Assembly (NCBI RefSeq): GCF_900143215.1
Contig: NZ_FRDM01000011.1
Location: 1-64,000 of the forward strand
Direction of reading: 5' to 3'
From: Geodermatophilus obscurus
Lineage (GTDB): Bacteria; Actinomycetota; Actinomycetes; Mycobacteriales; Geodermatophilaceae
DNA: 64,000 bases
Shown: positions 30,014 through 37,987 of the stretch, piece after piece
Numbering within the stretch: the first letter of the stretch is position 1
Layout of the letters: each line of letters begins with the position of its first letter
Program-made: the position numbers and the translations under genes
The notes under the pieces: model-generated
The model's database searches: none
Told to the model about the DNA's origin: nothing
The model's input: the letters and a program-made list of their open reading frames with translations, nothing else

Positions 30014-31177
30014 TTGGACGTCCCCTTCTGGGTGTGGGCGCTGACGATCGCCGCGATCGTCGGCATGCTCGTGTTCGACTTCGTCGGTCACGTGCGGACG
30101 CCGCACGCACCGACACTGCGTGAATCGGCCGTCTGGTCGGCGGTGTACGTCGGCATCGCCGTGGTCTTCGGCCTGCTGGTCCTGTGGTTCTCCGGCGGCC
30201 AGTTCGCCGGTGAGTACTTCGCCGGCTACATCACCGAGAAGAGCCTCTCGGTGGACAACCTCTTCGTCTTCGTGCTGATCATGGCCAGCTTCGCCGTCCC
30301 GCGGGAGCTGCAGCAGAAGGTGCTGCTGTTCGGCATCGCCTTCGCCCTGGTGCTGCGGACGCTGTTCATCTTCGTCGGCGCCGCCGCCATCGAGCAGTTC
30401 AGCTGGATCTTCTACGTCTTCGGCGGGTTCCTCATCTGGACCGCGTGGGCGCAGGCACGCAGCGGCGGCCACTCGCACGACGAGGAGTTCAAGGAGAACG
30501 CCGCGCTGCGGCTGGCCCGCAAGGTCTTCCCGACCACCGACGAGTACCACTCCGACAAGATGATCACCAAGGTCAACGGTCGGCGGTACATCACCCCGCT
30601 GGCCATCGCCCTGGTCGCCATCGCCAGCGCGGACATCCTCTTCGCCGTCGACTCGATCCCGGCGATCTTCGGGCTGACCCAGGAGACGTACCTCGTCTTC
30701 ACCGCCAACGCCTTCGCGTTGCTGGGCCTGCGGCAGCTGTTCTTCCTCATCGACGGCCTGCTGGACCGCTTGGTCTACCTGTCCTACGGCCTGGCCGTGA
30801 TCCTCGGCTTCATCGGCGTGAAGCTGCTCATCCACGCGCTGCACGAGAACGAGCTGCCGTTCATCAACGGCGGTGAGCACGTCACGGTGATCCCGGAGGT
30901 CCCGACCTGGCTGTCGCTGACGGTGATCCTGGCCACCCTCGTCGTGACCACGGTGGCGAGCCTGGCGAAGAACCGTCGCGACGCGGCCCGCGGCCTCGAG
31001 TCGCCCACCGGCGCAGGCGACGCCGCCGCCGGCCGCGAGGGTCTGGTGGCGCAGGGGCCCGGCGACCGCGACCCGCACGCCCGTCGTCCCGACGAGGCGC
31101 CCGCCTCGCCGCACGACGCGCCGGTGACCGACGCCGACGAGCCCGCGGCCAGCGGCTCCACGCGCCACCGCGGCTGA
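30014..31177 (+). CDS. TerC/Alx family membrane protein, copy 1
   Basis: The TTG start at 30014 has GGAGG seven bases upstream. The 387 residues contain about nine hydrophobic helices. Diagnostic segments are GYITEKSLSVDNLFVFVLIM, the acidic DILFAVDSIPAIFGLT, and FIGVKLLIHALHENELPFIN. The conserved Asp residues within helices are the likely metal sites. TerC/Alx proteins export manganese or support metal loading of exported proteins. The yybP-ykoY riboswitch directly upstream supports a role in Mn2+ homeostasis. The C-terminal 60 residues are polar and probably disordered. A second copy with its own riboswitch follows. Confidence 0.92.
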   Translation: MDVPFWVWALTIAAIVGMLVFDFVGHVRTPHAPTLRESAVWSAVYVGIAVVFGLLVLWFSGGQFAGEYFAGYITEKSLSVDNLFVFVLIMASFAVPRELQQKVLLFGIAFALVLRTLFIFVGAAAIEQFSWIFYVFGGFLIWTAWAQARSGGHSHDEEFKENAALRLARKVFPTTDEYHSDKMITKVNGRRYITPLAIALVAIASADILFAVDSIPAIFGLTQETYLVFTANAFALLGLRQLFFLIDGLLDRLVYLSYGLAVILGFIGVKLLIHALHENELPFINGGEHVTVIPEVPTWLSLTVILATLVVTTVASLAKNRRDAARGLESPTGAGDAAAGREGLVAQGPGDRDPHARRPDEAPASPHDAPVTDADEPAASGSTRHRG

Positions 31178-31192
31178 CCGCTCGACCCACCA

Positions 31193-31228
31193 CACCGGGC
31201 CCGTCCTCTCCCGAGGGCGGGCCCGGTG
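31193..31228 (+). terminator. Terminator-like hairpin after the first TerC gene
   Basis: CACCGGGCCCG pairs perfectly with CGGGCCCGGTG around a 14-base loop, 15 bases after the stop. No T-tract follows, as is common in high-GC actinobacteria. It would separate the first TerC transcript from the second riboswitch. Confidence 0.75.
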
Positions 31229-31454
31229 CCGTCGTCCGACCGTGACGAGCGGCCGCCCGGGCACGCCGGACCGGGGTTCCCGTCGGCCCGGCCGCCTCGT
31301 GCAGAGGTCCGGCCGAGGGGCTCCGAGGTCCGGGGCGGGCGGGCCCGGACGCCGTCCCGGACGTCGCGTCGAGGGATGGCCGGGAGGGCGGTACGGTGGG
31401 CGCCGCGGCTTCAGCAGGCGCAGCCGCTGAGGCTGCGCCGGTCCGGGGTCGTCG
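31229..31454. other. Gap between the first TerC terminator and second riboswitch
   Basis: About 225 GC-rich bases hold no credible gene. The promoter for the second riboswitch-TerC unit is expected here, but I cannot identify its boxes. Confidence 0.4.
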
Positions 31455-31570
31455 AAGGAGGGGAGTATCCCCCCGCGGCAGTGTCGTCATCACGAGGTCC
31501 CATGGCCTCCGGTGCTGCTGATCGCCGGCCCTCGGGCCGGCGGTGGGAGAGACCTCCGGTGTTGACACCT
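31455..31570 (+). promoter_or_regulatory. yybP-ykoY manganese riboswitch upstream of second TerC gene
   Basis: GGAGGGGAGTATCCCCCCGC (from about 31457) and GGTGGGAGAGACCTCCGGTG (from about 31542) form the conserved core. The middle portion (GTGTCGTCATCACGAGGTCC) resembles the same part of the first riboswitch (GTGTCGTCAGTACGGGGTCC), so the two switches derive from duplication. A small palindrome GGTGTTGACACC follows and may form the expression platform. Confidence 0.86.
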
Positions 31571-31595
31571 GCATGTCCCCGGAGGAACTGGCCGC

Positions 31596-32708
31596 ATGGA
31601 ACTCCCCGTCTGGTTCGAGGTCGCGACGTTCGTGGGGCTCACCGTCCTGCTGCTCGCCGACCTGGCCATCGTGGCGCGTCGCCCGCACGAGCCCTCCGTG
31701 AAGGAGGCGAGCATCTGGGTCAGCTTCTACGTGACGCTGGCGCTGCTGTTCGGCCTCCTGCTGCTGAGCTTCACGAACGGCACGTACGCCACGGAGTTCT
31801 ACGCCGGGTGGCTCACCGAGTACTCGCTCTCGGTGGACAACCTGTTCGTCTTCGTGATCATCATGGCCCGCTTCCGGGTGCCGCGGCACCTGCAGCAGGA
31901 GGCCCTGATGGTCGGCATCATCATCGCGCTGGTGCTGCGCGGGATCTTCATCCTGCTCGGCGCCGCGGTGATCGAGCGGTTCATCTGGGTCTTCTACATC
32001 TTCGGCGCCTTCCTCGTGTACACCGCGATCAACCTGGTCAAGCACCGCGGTGAGGACGAGGACTACGAGGAGAACGCGTTCATCCGCCGGATGCGCCGGG
32101 TCCTGCCGATGACCGACGACTTCCAGGGCGCGAAGGTCCGCGTCACGACGGAGAACGGCAAGAAGCTCTGGACCCCGATGGTCATCGTCTTCCTCGCCCT
32201 GGGGACGACGGACCTGCTATTCGCGCTGGACAGCATCCCGGCGATCTTCGGCCTCACCCGCGAGCCGTTCATCGTCTTCACCGCGAACGTCTTCGCGCTC
32301 ATGGGGCTCCGGCAGCTGTACTTCCTGCTCGGCGGCCTGCTGAAGCGGCTGGTGTACCTGTCGCTGGGCCTGGCGGTCATCCTCGCCTTCATCGGCGTGA
32401 AGCTGATCCTCGAGGCGCTGCACGAGAACAACCTGCCGTTCATCAACGGCGGTGAGCACGTGGAAGCCGTCCCGACGATCCCGATCTGGCTGTCGCTGTC
32501 GATCATCCTCGGCGTCCTGCTGGTCGCCACGGTCGCCAGCCTGCTGAAGACCCGGGGTCAGCTGCCGGAGGAGGAGTCGGGCCTGGGCGCCCCCGACGTC
32601 GCGCCGGAGACCGCCGAGTCCGTCGCCACGGGCGGCCCCGCGGCCGCCGCCAAGGCCGAGTCGCGGCTCGCCGCGGACGCCGACGAGGAGGACACCCGCC
32701 GCTCCTGA
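31596..32708 (+). CDS. TerC/Alx family membrane protein, copy 2
   Basis: The protein has 370 residues from ATG 31596 (GGAGG about eleven bases upstream). The layout is the same as copy 1: GWLTEYSLSVDNLFVFVIIM, TDLLFALDSIPAIFGLT and FIGVKLILEALHENNLPFIN. It differs most at the N-terminal helix and the polar tail. Two paralogues in tandem, each under its own Mn2+ riboswitch, suggest dosage increase or division of labour in metal export. The S9-like gene begins 26 bases downstream and may share this transcript. Confidence 0.92.
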   Translation: MELPVWFEVATFVGLTVLLLADLAIVARRPHEPSVKEASIWVSFYVTLALLFGLLLLSFTNGTYATEFYAGWLTEYSLSVDNLFVFVIIMARFRVPRHLQQEALMVGIIIALVLRGIFILLGAAVIERFIWVFYIFGAFLVYTAINLVKHRGEDEDYEENAFIRRMRRVLPMTDDFQGAKVRVTTENGKKLWTPMVIVFLALGTTDLLFALDSIPAIFGLTREPFIVFTANVFALMGLRQLYFLLGGLLKRLVYLSLGLAVILAFIGVKLILEALHENNLPFINGGEHVEAVPTIPIWLSLSIILGVLLVATVASLLKTRGQLPEEESGLGAPDVAPETAESVATGGPAAAAKAESRLAADADEEDTRRS

Positions 32709-32734
32709 GCGGCGGGCCCGCCGACGCGACGACC

Positions 32735-34744
32735 GTGCGTCCCGACGACCTCGCACTGCTGCGCACCCCCGGCGTCCCCACGGTCTCCCCGGACGGGCGC
32801 GTGGCCGTCGTCGCGGTCGGCCGCCCCGATCTCGGGGACGACGCCGTCCGCAGCCGGCTGTGGGCCGTGCCCACCGACGGTTCGGCGCCGGCCCGCCCGC
32901 TGACCTCCGGGTGGTGCGACACCGACCCGATCTTCTCCCCGGACGGCCGCTGGCTGGCCTACCGGGGCGCCGAGCCGGGCGGGCCGCCGCAGCTGCACCT
33001 GCTGCCCACGGCCGGCGGCGCCCCCCGGCGGCTGTCCGACCACCCCCTGGGCGCGGGTCGGCCGGTCTGGTCGCCGGACGCCCGGCGGCTCGCCTACACC
33101 GCCCGCGTGCCCGAGGTGGACCGCTCCGGTGCCGACCGCGCCGGGCAGCCGCCCTGGCTGGTCACCACGCTGCGCTGGCAGGCCGACGGCGTCGGGATCC
33201 TCACCGACCGGCACAGCCACGTCTTCGTCCTCGACGTGCTCCCCGACACGGAGGACGAGGCCAGCCCGCTGCCGCGGCCCCGGCAGGTCACCGACGGTGC
33301 CGCCGACGACGCCGACGTCGCCTGGAGCCCGGACGGCGCGGAGCTGGCCTTCGTCTCCGCCCGGCACGCGCGTGCCGACCGCGACCTGGTGCGCGACGTC
33401 TACGCCGTCCCGGCCGCGGGCGGGCCGCCGCGCCGGGTCACCGACGGCCGGGCGGACTGCTCGCTCCCCGCCTACGACCCCTCCGGCGGCTGGATCTGGG
33501 TGACCGCCCGCCTGGACCTGGGCCCCGACGGCCTGGACGTCGTGGGTCGCGGCGCCACGCTGTGCCGCGTGCCGGTGGCCGGCGGCGCGCCCGAGCCGGT
33601 GCTCGACCCCGCGTCCACCGACCGCGGTGACGGAACGCCGGCGACCGTGCTGGCCGGGGGAGCGGCGCACATCGGCGTGCAGCGGCGCGGCGCCGTCGAG
33701 CTGCTGCGCGTGCCGCTGGCCGGCGGGCCGCCGGAGGCGCTGGTCGACGGGCCGTTCACCGTGCACGAGCTGGCGGCGGCCGGCGGGGTCGTCGTGGCCG
33801 CCGTCGGGCACGACCGCTCGGCCGGCGAGCTGATCGCCGTCACGCCGGGCCGGCGGCGGCTGCTCACCGCCTTCGGTCGCGGTCTGGCCGGCACCGGGCG
33901 GTTGCGCCGGTCCGAGGAGCGCACCGCCTCCGCCCCGGACGGCGCCGAGGTGCACGGGTGGGTCACCCTCCCGGACGGCCCCGGACCGCACCCGGTGCTG
34001 CTGTCGCTGCACGACGGGCCGCACCGCCAGGACGGCTGGTCGCTGTCGGTGGACACCCAGACGCTGGTGTCCGCCGGCTACGCCGTCGTCCGCTGCGCTC
34101 CACGGGGCTCGGCGGGCCACGGGCAGGCCCACGCCCGGGCGGTTCGCGGCGCCGGCGGCACCGTGGACGCCGACGACGTCCTCGCCTTCCTCGACGCCGT
34201 CCTGGCCGATCCGGCGCTCGACCCGGAACGGCTCGGGGTGATGGGCGTCGGCTACGGCGGCTGGCTGGCGACCGTGCTGACCGGGCGGACGACGCGGTTC
34301 GCCGCGGCCGTCGTCGACGGAGCGCTCACCGACCCGCCCGGTCTGGTCGGCTCCTCCGACGTCGGCTGGTGGTTCGCCGACCAGTACCTCGGCGCGGACC
34401 CGCCGGCCCGGGCCGCGGACCTCACCACGCCGACCCTGGTGGTGCACGGCGAGGACGACCGGCGGTTCCCGGCGGACCAGGGCCTGCGGCTGTACGCCGA
34501 GCTCAAGCGCCGCGGCGTGCCGGCGGAGCTGCTGTTGTTCCCCGGTGCGGGCTCCGACCTGGGTCGCACCGGCCGGCCCCGGCACCGGCGGGCCCGGCTG
34601 GAGCACCTGCTGCGCTGGTGGGCGCGCTGGCTCCCGGTTCCCCCTGACGAGGACCTGCCGGGGGAGGTCGGGCCGGCCCCAGCAGCGCCGGCCGACGGGA
34701 ACGGCCGGGAGCCGCTGACGGTACGGGCGACCCGGCTGGACTGA
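32735..34744 (+). CDS. S9 (prolyl oligopeptidase-like) family protein lacking catalytic Ser and His
   Basis: The 669 residues (GTG start) comprise an N-terminal beta-propeller with WD40/TolB-like repeats (TVSPDGRVAVVAV, IFSPDGRWLAYRG, AWSPDGAELAFVS) and a C-terminal alpha/beta-hydrolase domain as in acylaminoacyl peptidases. At the nucleophile elbow, where the family has GxSYGG, this protein reads GVGYGG with Gly506. Where the family has the catalytic His (GEGH), it reads GAGS with Ser607. The Asp of HGEDDRRFP (Asp575) remains. With both residues gone, peptidase activity is unlikely. It may act as a binding scaffold, or be an intact-looking gene drifting to loss. It follows the second TerC gene closely. 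Confidence 0.88.
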   Translation: MRPDDLALLRTPGVPTVSPDGRVAVVAVGRPDLGDDAVRSRLWAVPTDGSAPARPLTSGWCDTDPIFSPDGRWLAYRGAEPGGPPQLHLLPTAGGAPRRLSDHPLGAGRPVWSPDARRLAYTARVPEVDRSGADRAGQPPWLVTTLRWQADGVGILTDRHSHVFVLDVLPDTEDEASPLPRPRQVTDGAADDADVAWSPDGAELAFVSARHARADRDLVRDVYAVPAAGGPPRRVTDGRADCSLPAYDPSGGWIWVTARLDLGPDGLDVVGRGATLCRVPVAGGAPEPVLDPASTDRGDGTPATVLAGGAAHIGVQRRGAVELLRVPLAGGPPEALVDGPFTVHELAAAGGVVVAAVGHDRSAGELIAVTPGRRRLLTAFGRGLAGTGRLRRSEERTASAPDGAEVHGWVTLPDGPGPHPVLLSLHDGPHRQDGWSLSVDTQTLVSAGYAVVRCAPRGSAGHGQAHARAVRGAGGTVDADDVLAFLDAVLADPALDPERLGVMGVGYGGWLATVLTGRTTRFAAAVVDGALTDPPGLVGSSDVGWWFADQYLGADPPARAADLTTPTLVVHGEDDRRFPADQGLRLYAELKRRGVPAELLLFPGAGSDLGRTGRPRHRRARLEHLLRWWARWLPVPPDEDLPGEVGPAPAAPADGNGREPLTVRATRLD

Positions 34745-34825
34745 GGCGCTCCGTCCGGCTGCGCCGCCTGCGGGACGAGGCCCGGCCTGCGAGGGTGGGC
34801 GGACCCCGACGAGAGGAGGTCCGCC

Positions 34826-36076
34826 GTGGTCGAGCGCCGCGTGCCCCGCTGGTCCGAGCTGCGCGAGCTGGTCCGGCTCCGCCGCCTCCCCGGGCACGCC
34901 ACCGATCGCCGGCTGGCCGCGGCCGCCACCATCGGCGATCTCCGCGAGACCGCCCGCCGGCGGGTGCCGCGCGCGGTCTTCGACTACACCGACGGGGCCG
35001 CCGGCGCGGAGGTCAGCCTGCAGCGGGCGCGCGAGGCGTTCGGCCGCGTGGAGTTCCGTCCCAGCGTGCTGCGCGACGTCTCGGTGGTCGACCCGTCCAC
35101 CACGGTCCTGGGCCGGCCGTCGGCCCTGCCGCTGGTGTTCGCGCCCACCGGCTTCACGCGGCTCATGCACACCGAGGGCGAGGTCGCGGTCGGGCGGGTG
35201 GCCGAGCGGGTCGGCATCCCCTACGCCCTGTCCACCATGGGGACCACGACGGTCGAGGCGCTCGCGGCCGCGGCGCCGGGCGCCCGCAGGTGGTTCCAGC
35301 TCTACCTGTGGCGGGACAGGGAGGCCAGCGCCGCGCTGGTCGAGCGGGCCGCCCGGGCGGGCTACGAGGCGCTGGTCCTGACCGTGGACACCCCGGTGGC
35401 CGGTCCCCGGCTGCGCGACGTCCGCAACGGCTTCACGATCCCGCCGACGCTGACCCTGCGGACCGTGGCCAATGCCGCCGTCCACCCGCGCTGGTGGGTG
35501 GACCTGCTCACCACCGAGCCGCTGGAGTTCGCCTCCCTGCGCTCCTGGGGCGGGACGGTCGCCGAGCTCGCCGACCGCGTCTTCGAGCCGGCCGCCACGC
35601 TCGCCGACCTCCGGGCGCTGCGGGAGGCGTGGCGTGGCGCGCTCGTCGTCAAGGGCGTCCAGACGGCGGACGACGCCCGCGCGGTCGTGGACGCCGGCGC
35701 GGACGCGGTCGTCGTCTCCAACCACGGCGGCCGCCAGCTCGACCGGGCACCCACCCCGTTGGAGGAGCTGCCCGCGGTGGTCGCGGCGGTGGGCGACCGG
35801 GCCGAGGTGTACCTGGATGGCGGCATCCTCGACGGAGCCGACGTCGTCGCCGCGGTGGCCTGCGGCGCCCGGGCCTGCCTGGTGGGGCGGGCCTACCTGT
35901 ACGGGCTCATGGCCGGTGGGGAGCGCGGCGTGCAGCGGGCCGCCGACATCCTGGCCGGCGAGGTGGCCAGCACGCTGCAGCTGCTCGGCGTCCCGTCGGT
36001 CGCGGAGCTGACGCCGGACCGCGTCCGGCTGCGGGACGCCGGGCTGCCGTTGCCGCTGGTCGCCGCGCGTCCCTAG
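34826..36076 (+). CDS. FMN-dependent alpha-hydroxy-acid oxidizing protein
   Basis: The protein has 416 residues; GTG 34826 follows GAGGAGG at good spacing. This is the L-lactate/glycolate oxidase family. PRAVFDYTDGAAGAEVSLQR is the typical N-terminal segment, LPLVFAPTGFTRLMHTEGE and YALSTMGTTTVE line the FMN pocket, and the catalytic His lies in VVSNHGGRQLD. VYLDGGILDGADVV binds the phosphate. It may use L-lactate or another 2-hydroxy acid, with quinone or oxygen as acceptor; this cannot be decided. An FmdA-like gene begins 8 bases after its stop, so the two form an operon. Confidence 0.92.
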   Translation: MVERRVPRWSELRELVRLRRLPGHATDRRLAAAATIGDLRETARRRVPRAVFDYTDGAAGAEVSLQRAREAFGRVEFRPSVLRDVSVVDPSTTVLGRPSALPLVFAPTGFTRLMHTEGEVAVGRVAERVGIPYALSTMGTTTVEALAAAAPGARRWFQLYLWRDREASAALVERAARAGYEALVLTVDTPVAGPRLRDVRNGFTIPPTLTLRTVANAAVHPRWWVDLLTTEPLEFASLRSWGGTVAELADRVFEPAATLADLRALREAWRGALVVKGVQTADDARAVVDAGADAVVVSNHGGRQLDRAPTPLEELPAVVAAVGDRAEVYLDGGILDGADVVAAVACGARACLVGRAYLYGLMAGGERGVQRAADILAGEVASTLQLLGVPSVAELTPDRVRLRDAGLPLPLVAARP

Positions 36077-36084
36077 GGTGCGCC

Positions 36085-37098
36085 ATGGACGTCGTCGAGG
36101 TCACGCCCACGTTCGAGCAGTACGCCTTCACCTTCGGCGGGGTCGCCCCGTTGATGCGGATCAGGCCGGGGACGGCGCTGCGGGTGTGGTCGGACGACGC
36201 GTTCTGCGGCGCGCTGCAGAAGACCTCCGACCTCTCCAGCGAGAAGGTCGACCTCCGCTTCGTCAACCCGCAGACCGGCCCGTTCTGGGTGGAGGGCGCC
36301 GAGCCCGGCGACACGCTGGCCCTGCACTTCGTCGCGATGGAACCGGCGCGGGACTGGGGCGCGTCGGCCGCCATCCCGTTCTTCGGTGGGCTGACCAGCA
36401 CCGACCGCGTCGCCACCCTGCAGGACCCGCTGCCGGACACCACCTGGATCTACGAGCTGGACCGGGCCGCCAACACGGTGACCTTCGCCGCGCAGCACAC
36501 CGACCTGGAGATCGCCCTGCCGGTCGAGCCGATGCTGGGCACGGTCGGTGTCGCGCCGCCCGGCGGCGAGGTGCGCAGCTCACTGGTCCCCGAGCGGTTC
36601 GGCGGGAACATGGACACCCCGCAGATGCGGCCGGGGACCACCTGCTTCCTCGGGGTCAACGTCGAGGGCGCGCTGTTCTCGATCGGTGACGGCCACTACC
36701 GCCAGGGCGAGGGGGAGGCCTGCGGCACCGCCGTCGAGGGGGCGATGACCACCACGGTCGTGGTCGAGCTGGTCAAGGGCGGTGCGCCCGCAGCCTTCCC
36801 GACATGGCCGCGCCTCGAGGACGACACCCACTGGATGACCGTCGGCTCCAGCCGCCCGCTGGAGGACGCCTGGCGGATCGGGCAGGTGGAGCTGGTGCGC
36901 TGGTTCGGCGAGCTCCACGGCCTGCACCCGATGGACGCCTACCAGCTGCTCTCGCAGATCAGCGAGGTGCCGATCGCCAACGTCGTCGACGCGAACTACA
37001 GCACCGTCGTCAAGGCGCGGAAGGCACTCCTCCCGCGGGCCGCGGCCTATGGCGGGCTGCACGACGACCTCCGCCGCCGCGCGGCCACCCTGCTCTGA
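36085..37098 (+). CDS. Acetamidase/formamidase (FmdA) family protein
   Basis: From ATG 36085 the protein has 337 residues. The N-terminal segment with NPQTGPFWVEGAEPGDTLAL and the central GNMDTPQMRPGTTCFLGVNV with GALFSIGDGHYRQGEGEACG are the family signature of metal-dependent formamidase/acetamidases (ALFSIGDGH-x-x-QGdGE). The C-terminus with MDAYQLLSQISEVPIANVVD is also typical. The expected reaction is hydrolysis of small amides to ammonia and acid. Coupling with a hydroxy-acid oxidase and an SDR suggests a small catabolic operon. Substrate unproven. Confidence 0.9.
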   Translation: MDVVEVTPTFEQYAFTFGGVAPLMRIRPGTALRVWSDDAFCGALQKTSDLSSEKVDLRFVNPQTGPFWVEGAEPGDTLALHFVAMEPARDWGASAAIPFFGGLTSTDRVATLQDPLPDTTWIYELDRAANTVTFAAQHTDLEIALPVEPMLGTVGVAPPGGEVRSSLVPERFGGNMDTPQMRPGTTCFLGVNVEGALFSIGDGHYRQGEGEACGTAVEGAMTTTVVVELVKGGAPAAFPTWPRLEDDTHWMTVGSSRPLEDAWRIGQVELVRWFGELHGLHPMDAYQLLSQISEVPIANVVDANYSTVVKARKALLPRAAAYGGLHDDLRRRAATLL

Positions 37099-37120
37099 CG
37101 CCCTCCCGGAGAGGAACCCC

Positions 37121-37696
37121 ATGGACCTGCAGCTCACCGGCTCCCGCGTGCTCGTCACCGGCGGCACCCGCGGCATCGGCCGCGCCATCGTCGAGGCCTT
37201 CGTCGACGAGGGCGCCGTCGTGGAGTTCTGCGCCCGCGACGCCGCCGAGATCGAGGCGACGGAGAAGGCGATCGCCGAGCGGGGTGGCCGGGCCGCCGGC
37301 GCGCAGCTCGACGTCCGGGACGGCCCGGCGCTCACCGGCTGGGTCGAGGTCGCCGCCGGCCGGCTCGGCGGGGTGGACGCCGTCGTGGCCAACGTGAGCG
37401 CGCTCGCCATCCCGGACACCGAGGAGAACTGGTACACGAGCTTCGAGGTCGACCTGATGCACACGGTCCGGCTGGCGAAGGCGGCCATCCCGCACCTGGA
37501 GGGCAGTGGGCAGGGCTCGATCGTGGCCGTCTCCAGCGTCTCGGGTCGCGAGTCCGACGCCGTCTCGGGGCCGTACGGGACGATGAAGACCGCGATCGTC
37601 GGCTACGTCTCCGGCCTGGCGATGCAGCTGGCGGGACGGGGTGTGCGCGCCAACCTCGTGGTGGACGGCGCCCTCACCCGCGGCATCCAACTCTGA
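37121..37696 (+). CDS. Short-chain dehydrogenase with apparent internal deletion
   Basis: The 191-residue protein has the Rossmann motif GGTRGIG and catalytic Ser (AVSSVSG), Tyr and Lys (GPYGTMK). SDRs of this type are about 250 residues. After GVRANLV the protein jumps directly to the terminal signature NLVVDGALTRGIQL, which normally follows S-GTNLVVDG some 55-60 residues later. The segment containing the cofactor-side loop (usually starting SPG) is missing in frame. The DNA at the junction (CCAACCTCGTG) could represent both original sites, so a deletion between short repeats is likely. Cofactor and substrate binding are probably impaired. Confidence 0.85.
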   Translation: MDLQLTGSRVLVTGGTRGIGRAIVEAFVDEGAVVEFCARDAAEIEATEKAIAERGGRAAGAQLDVRDGPALTGWVEVAAGRLGGVDAVVANVSALAIPDTEENWYTSFEVDLMHTVRLAKAAIPHLEGSGQGSIVAVSSVSGRESDAVSGPYGTMKTAIVGYVSGLAMQLAGRGVRANLVVDGALTRGIQL

Positions 37697-37707
37697 GAGG
37701 GTGCGGC

Positions 37708-37986
37708 ATGGCGCTGATCTACCCCGTCCAGGCCGACTCCCCGGAACCCGAGGACGGCACCGACCCCGAGTTCGCCGAGCTGGCCGCCGACCTCTCCGAC
37801 ACCTGGCTGGTCGAGATCGCCCTCAGCGACGACGGGGACGACGCCTGTTTCGGCCCGCTGTCGGCCCGCGCCGCCTGGGACCTCGCCATCGGCATCGACG
37901 AGCGCCGTCCCGGGTGGACCGTCTCCGTCGTCCCCCTGCACGTGGCCGGCACCCCCGACGAGCTGGTCGCGCTCTTCGAGGAGTGA
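37708..37986 (+). CDS. Small acidic protein of unknown function
   Basis: The 92-residue protein starts with ATG, 11 bases after the SDR stop. It is rich in Asp and Glu, with an amphipathic alpha/beta pattern (WLVEIALSDDGDDACFGPLS, WDLAIGIDERRPGW, VSVVPLHVAGTPDELVALFE). No domain is recognised. It is probably the last gene of the preceding operon. The YncE-like gene on the other strand ends one base beyond its stop. Confidence 0.65.
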   Translation: MALIYPVQADSPEPEDGTDPEFAELAADLSDTWLVEIALSDDGDDACFGPLSARAAWDLAIGIDERRPGWTVSVVPLHVAGTPDELVALFEE

Positions 37987-37987
37987 C

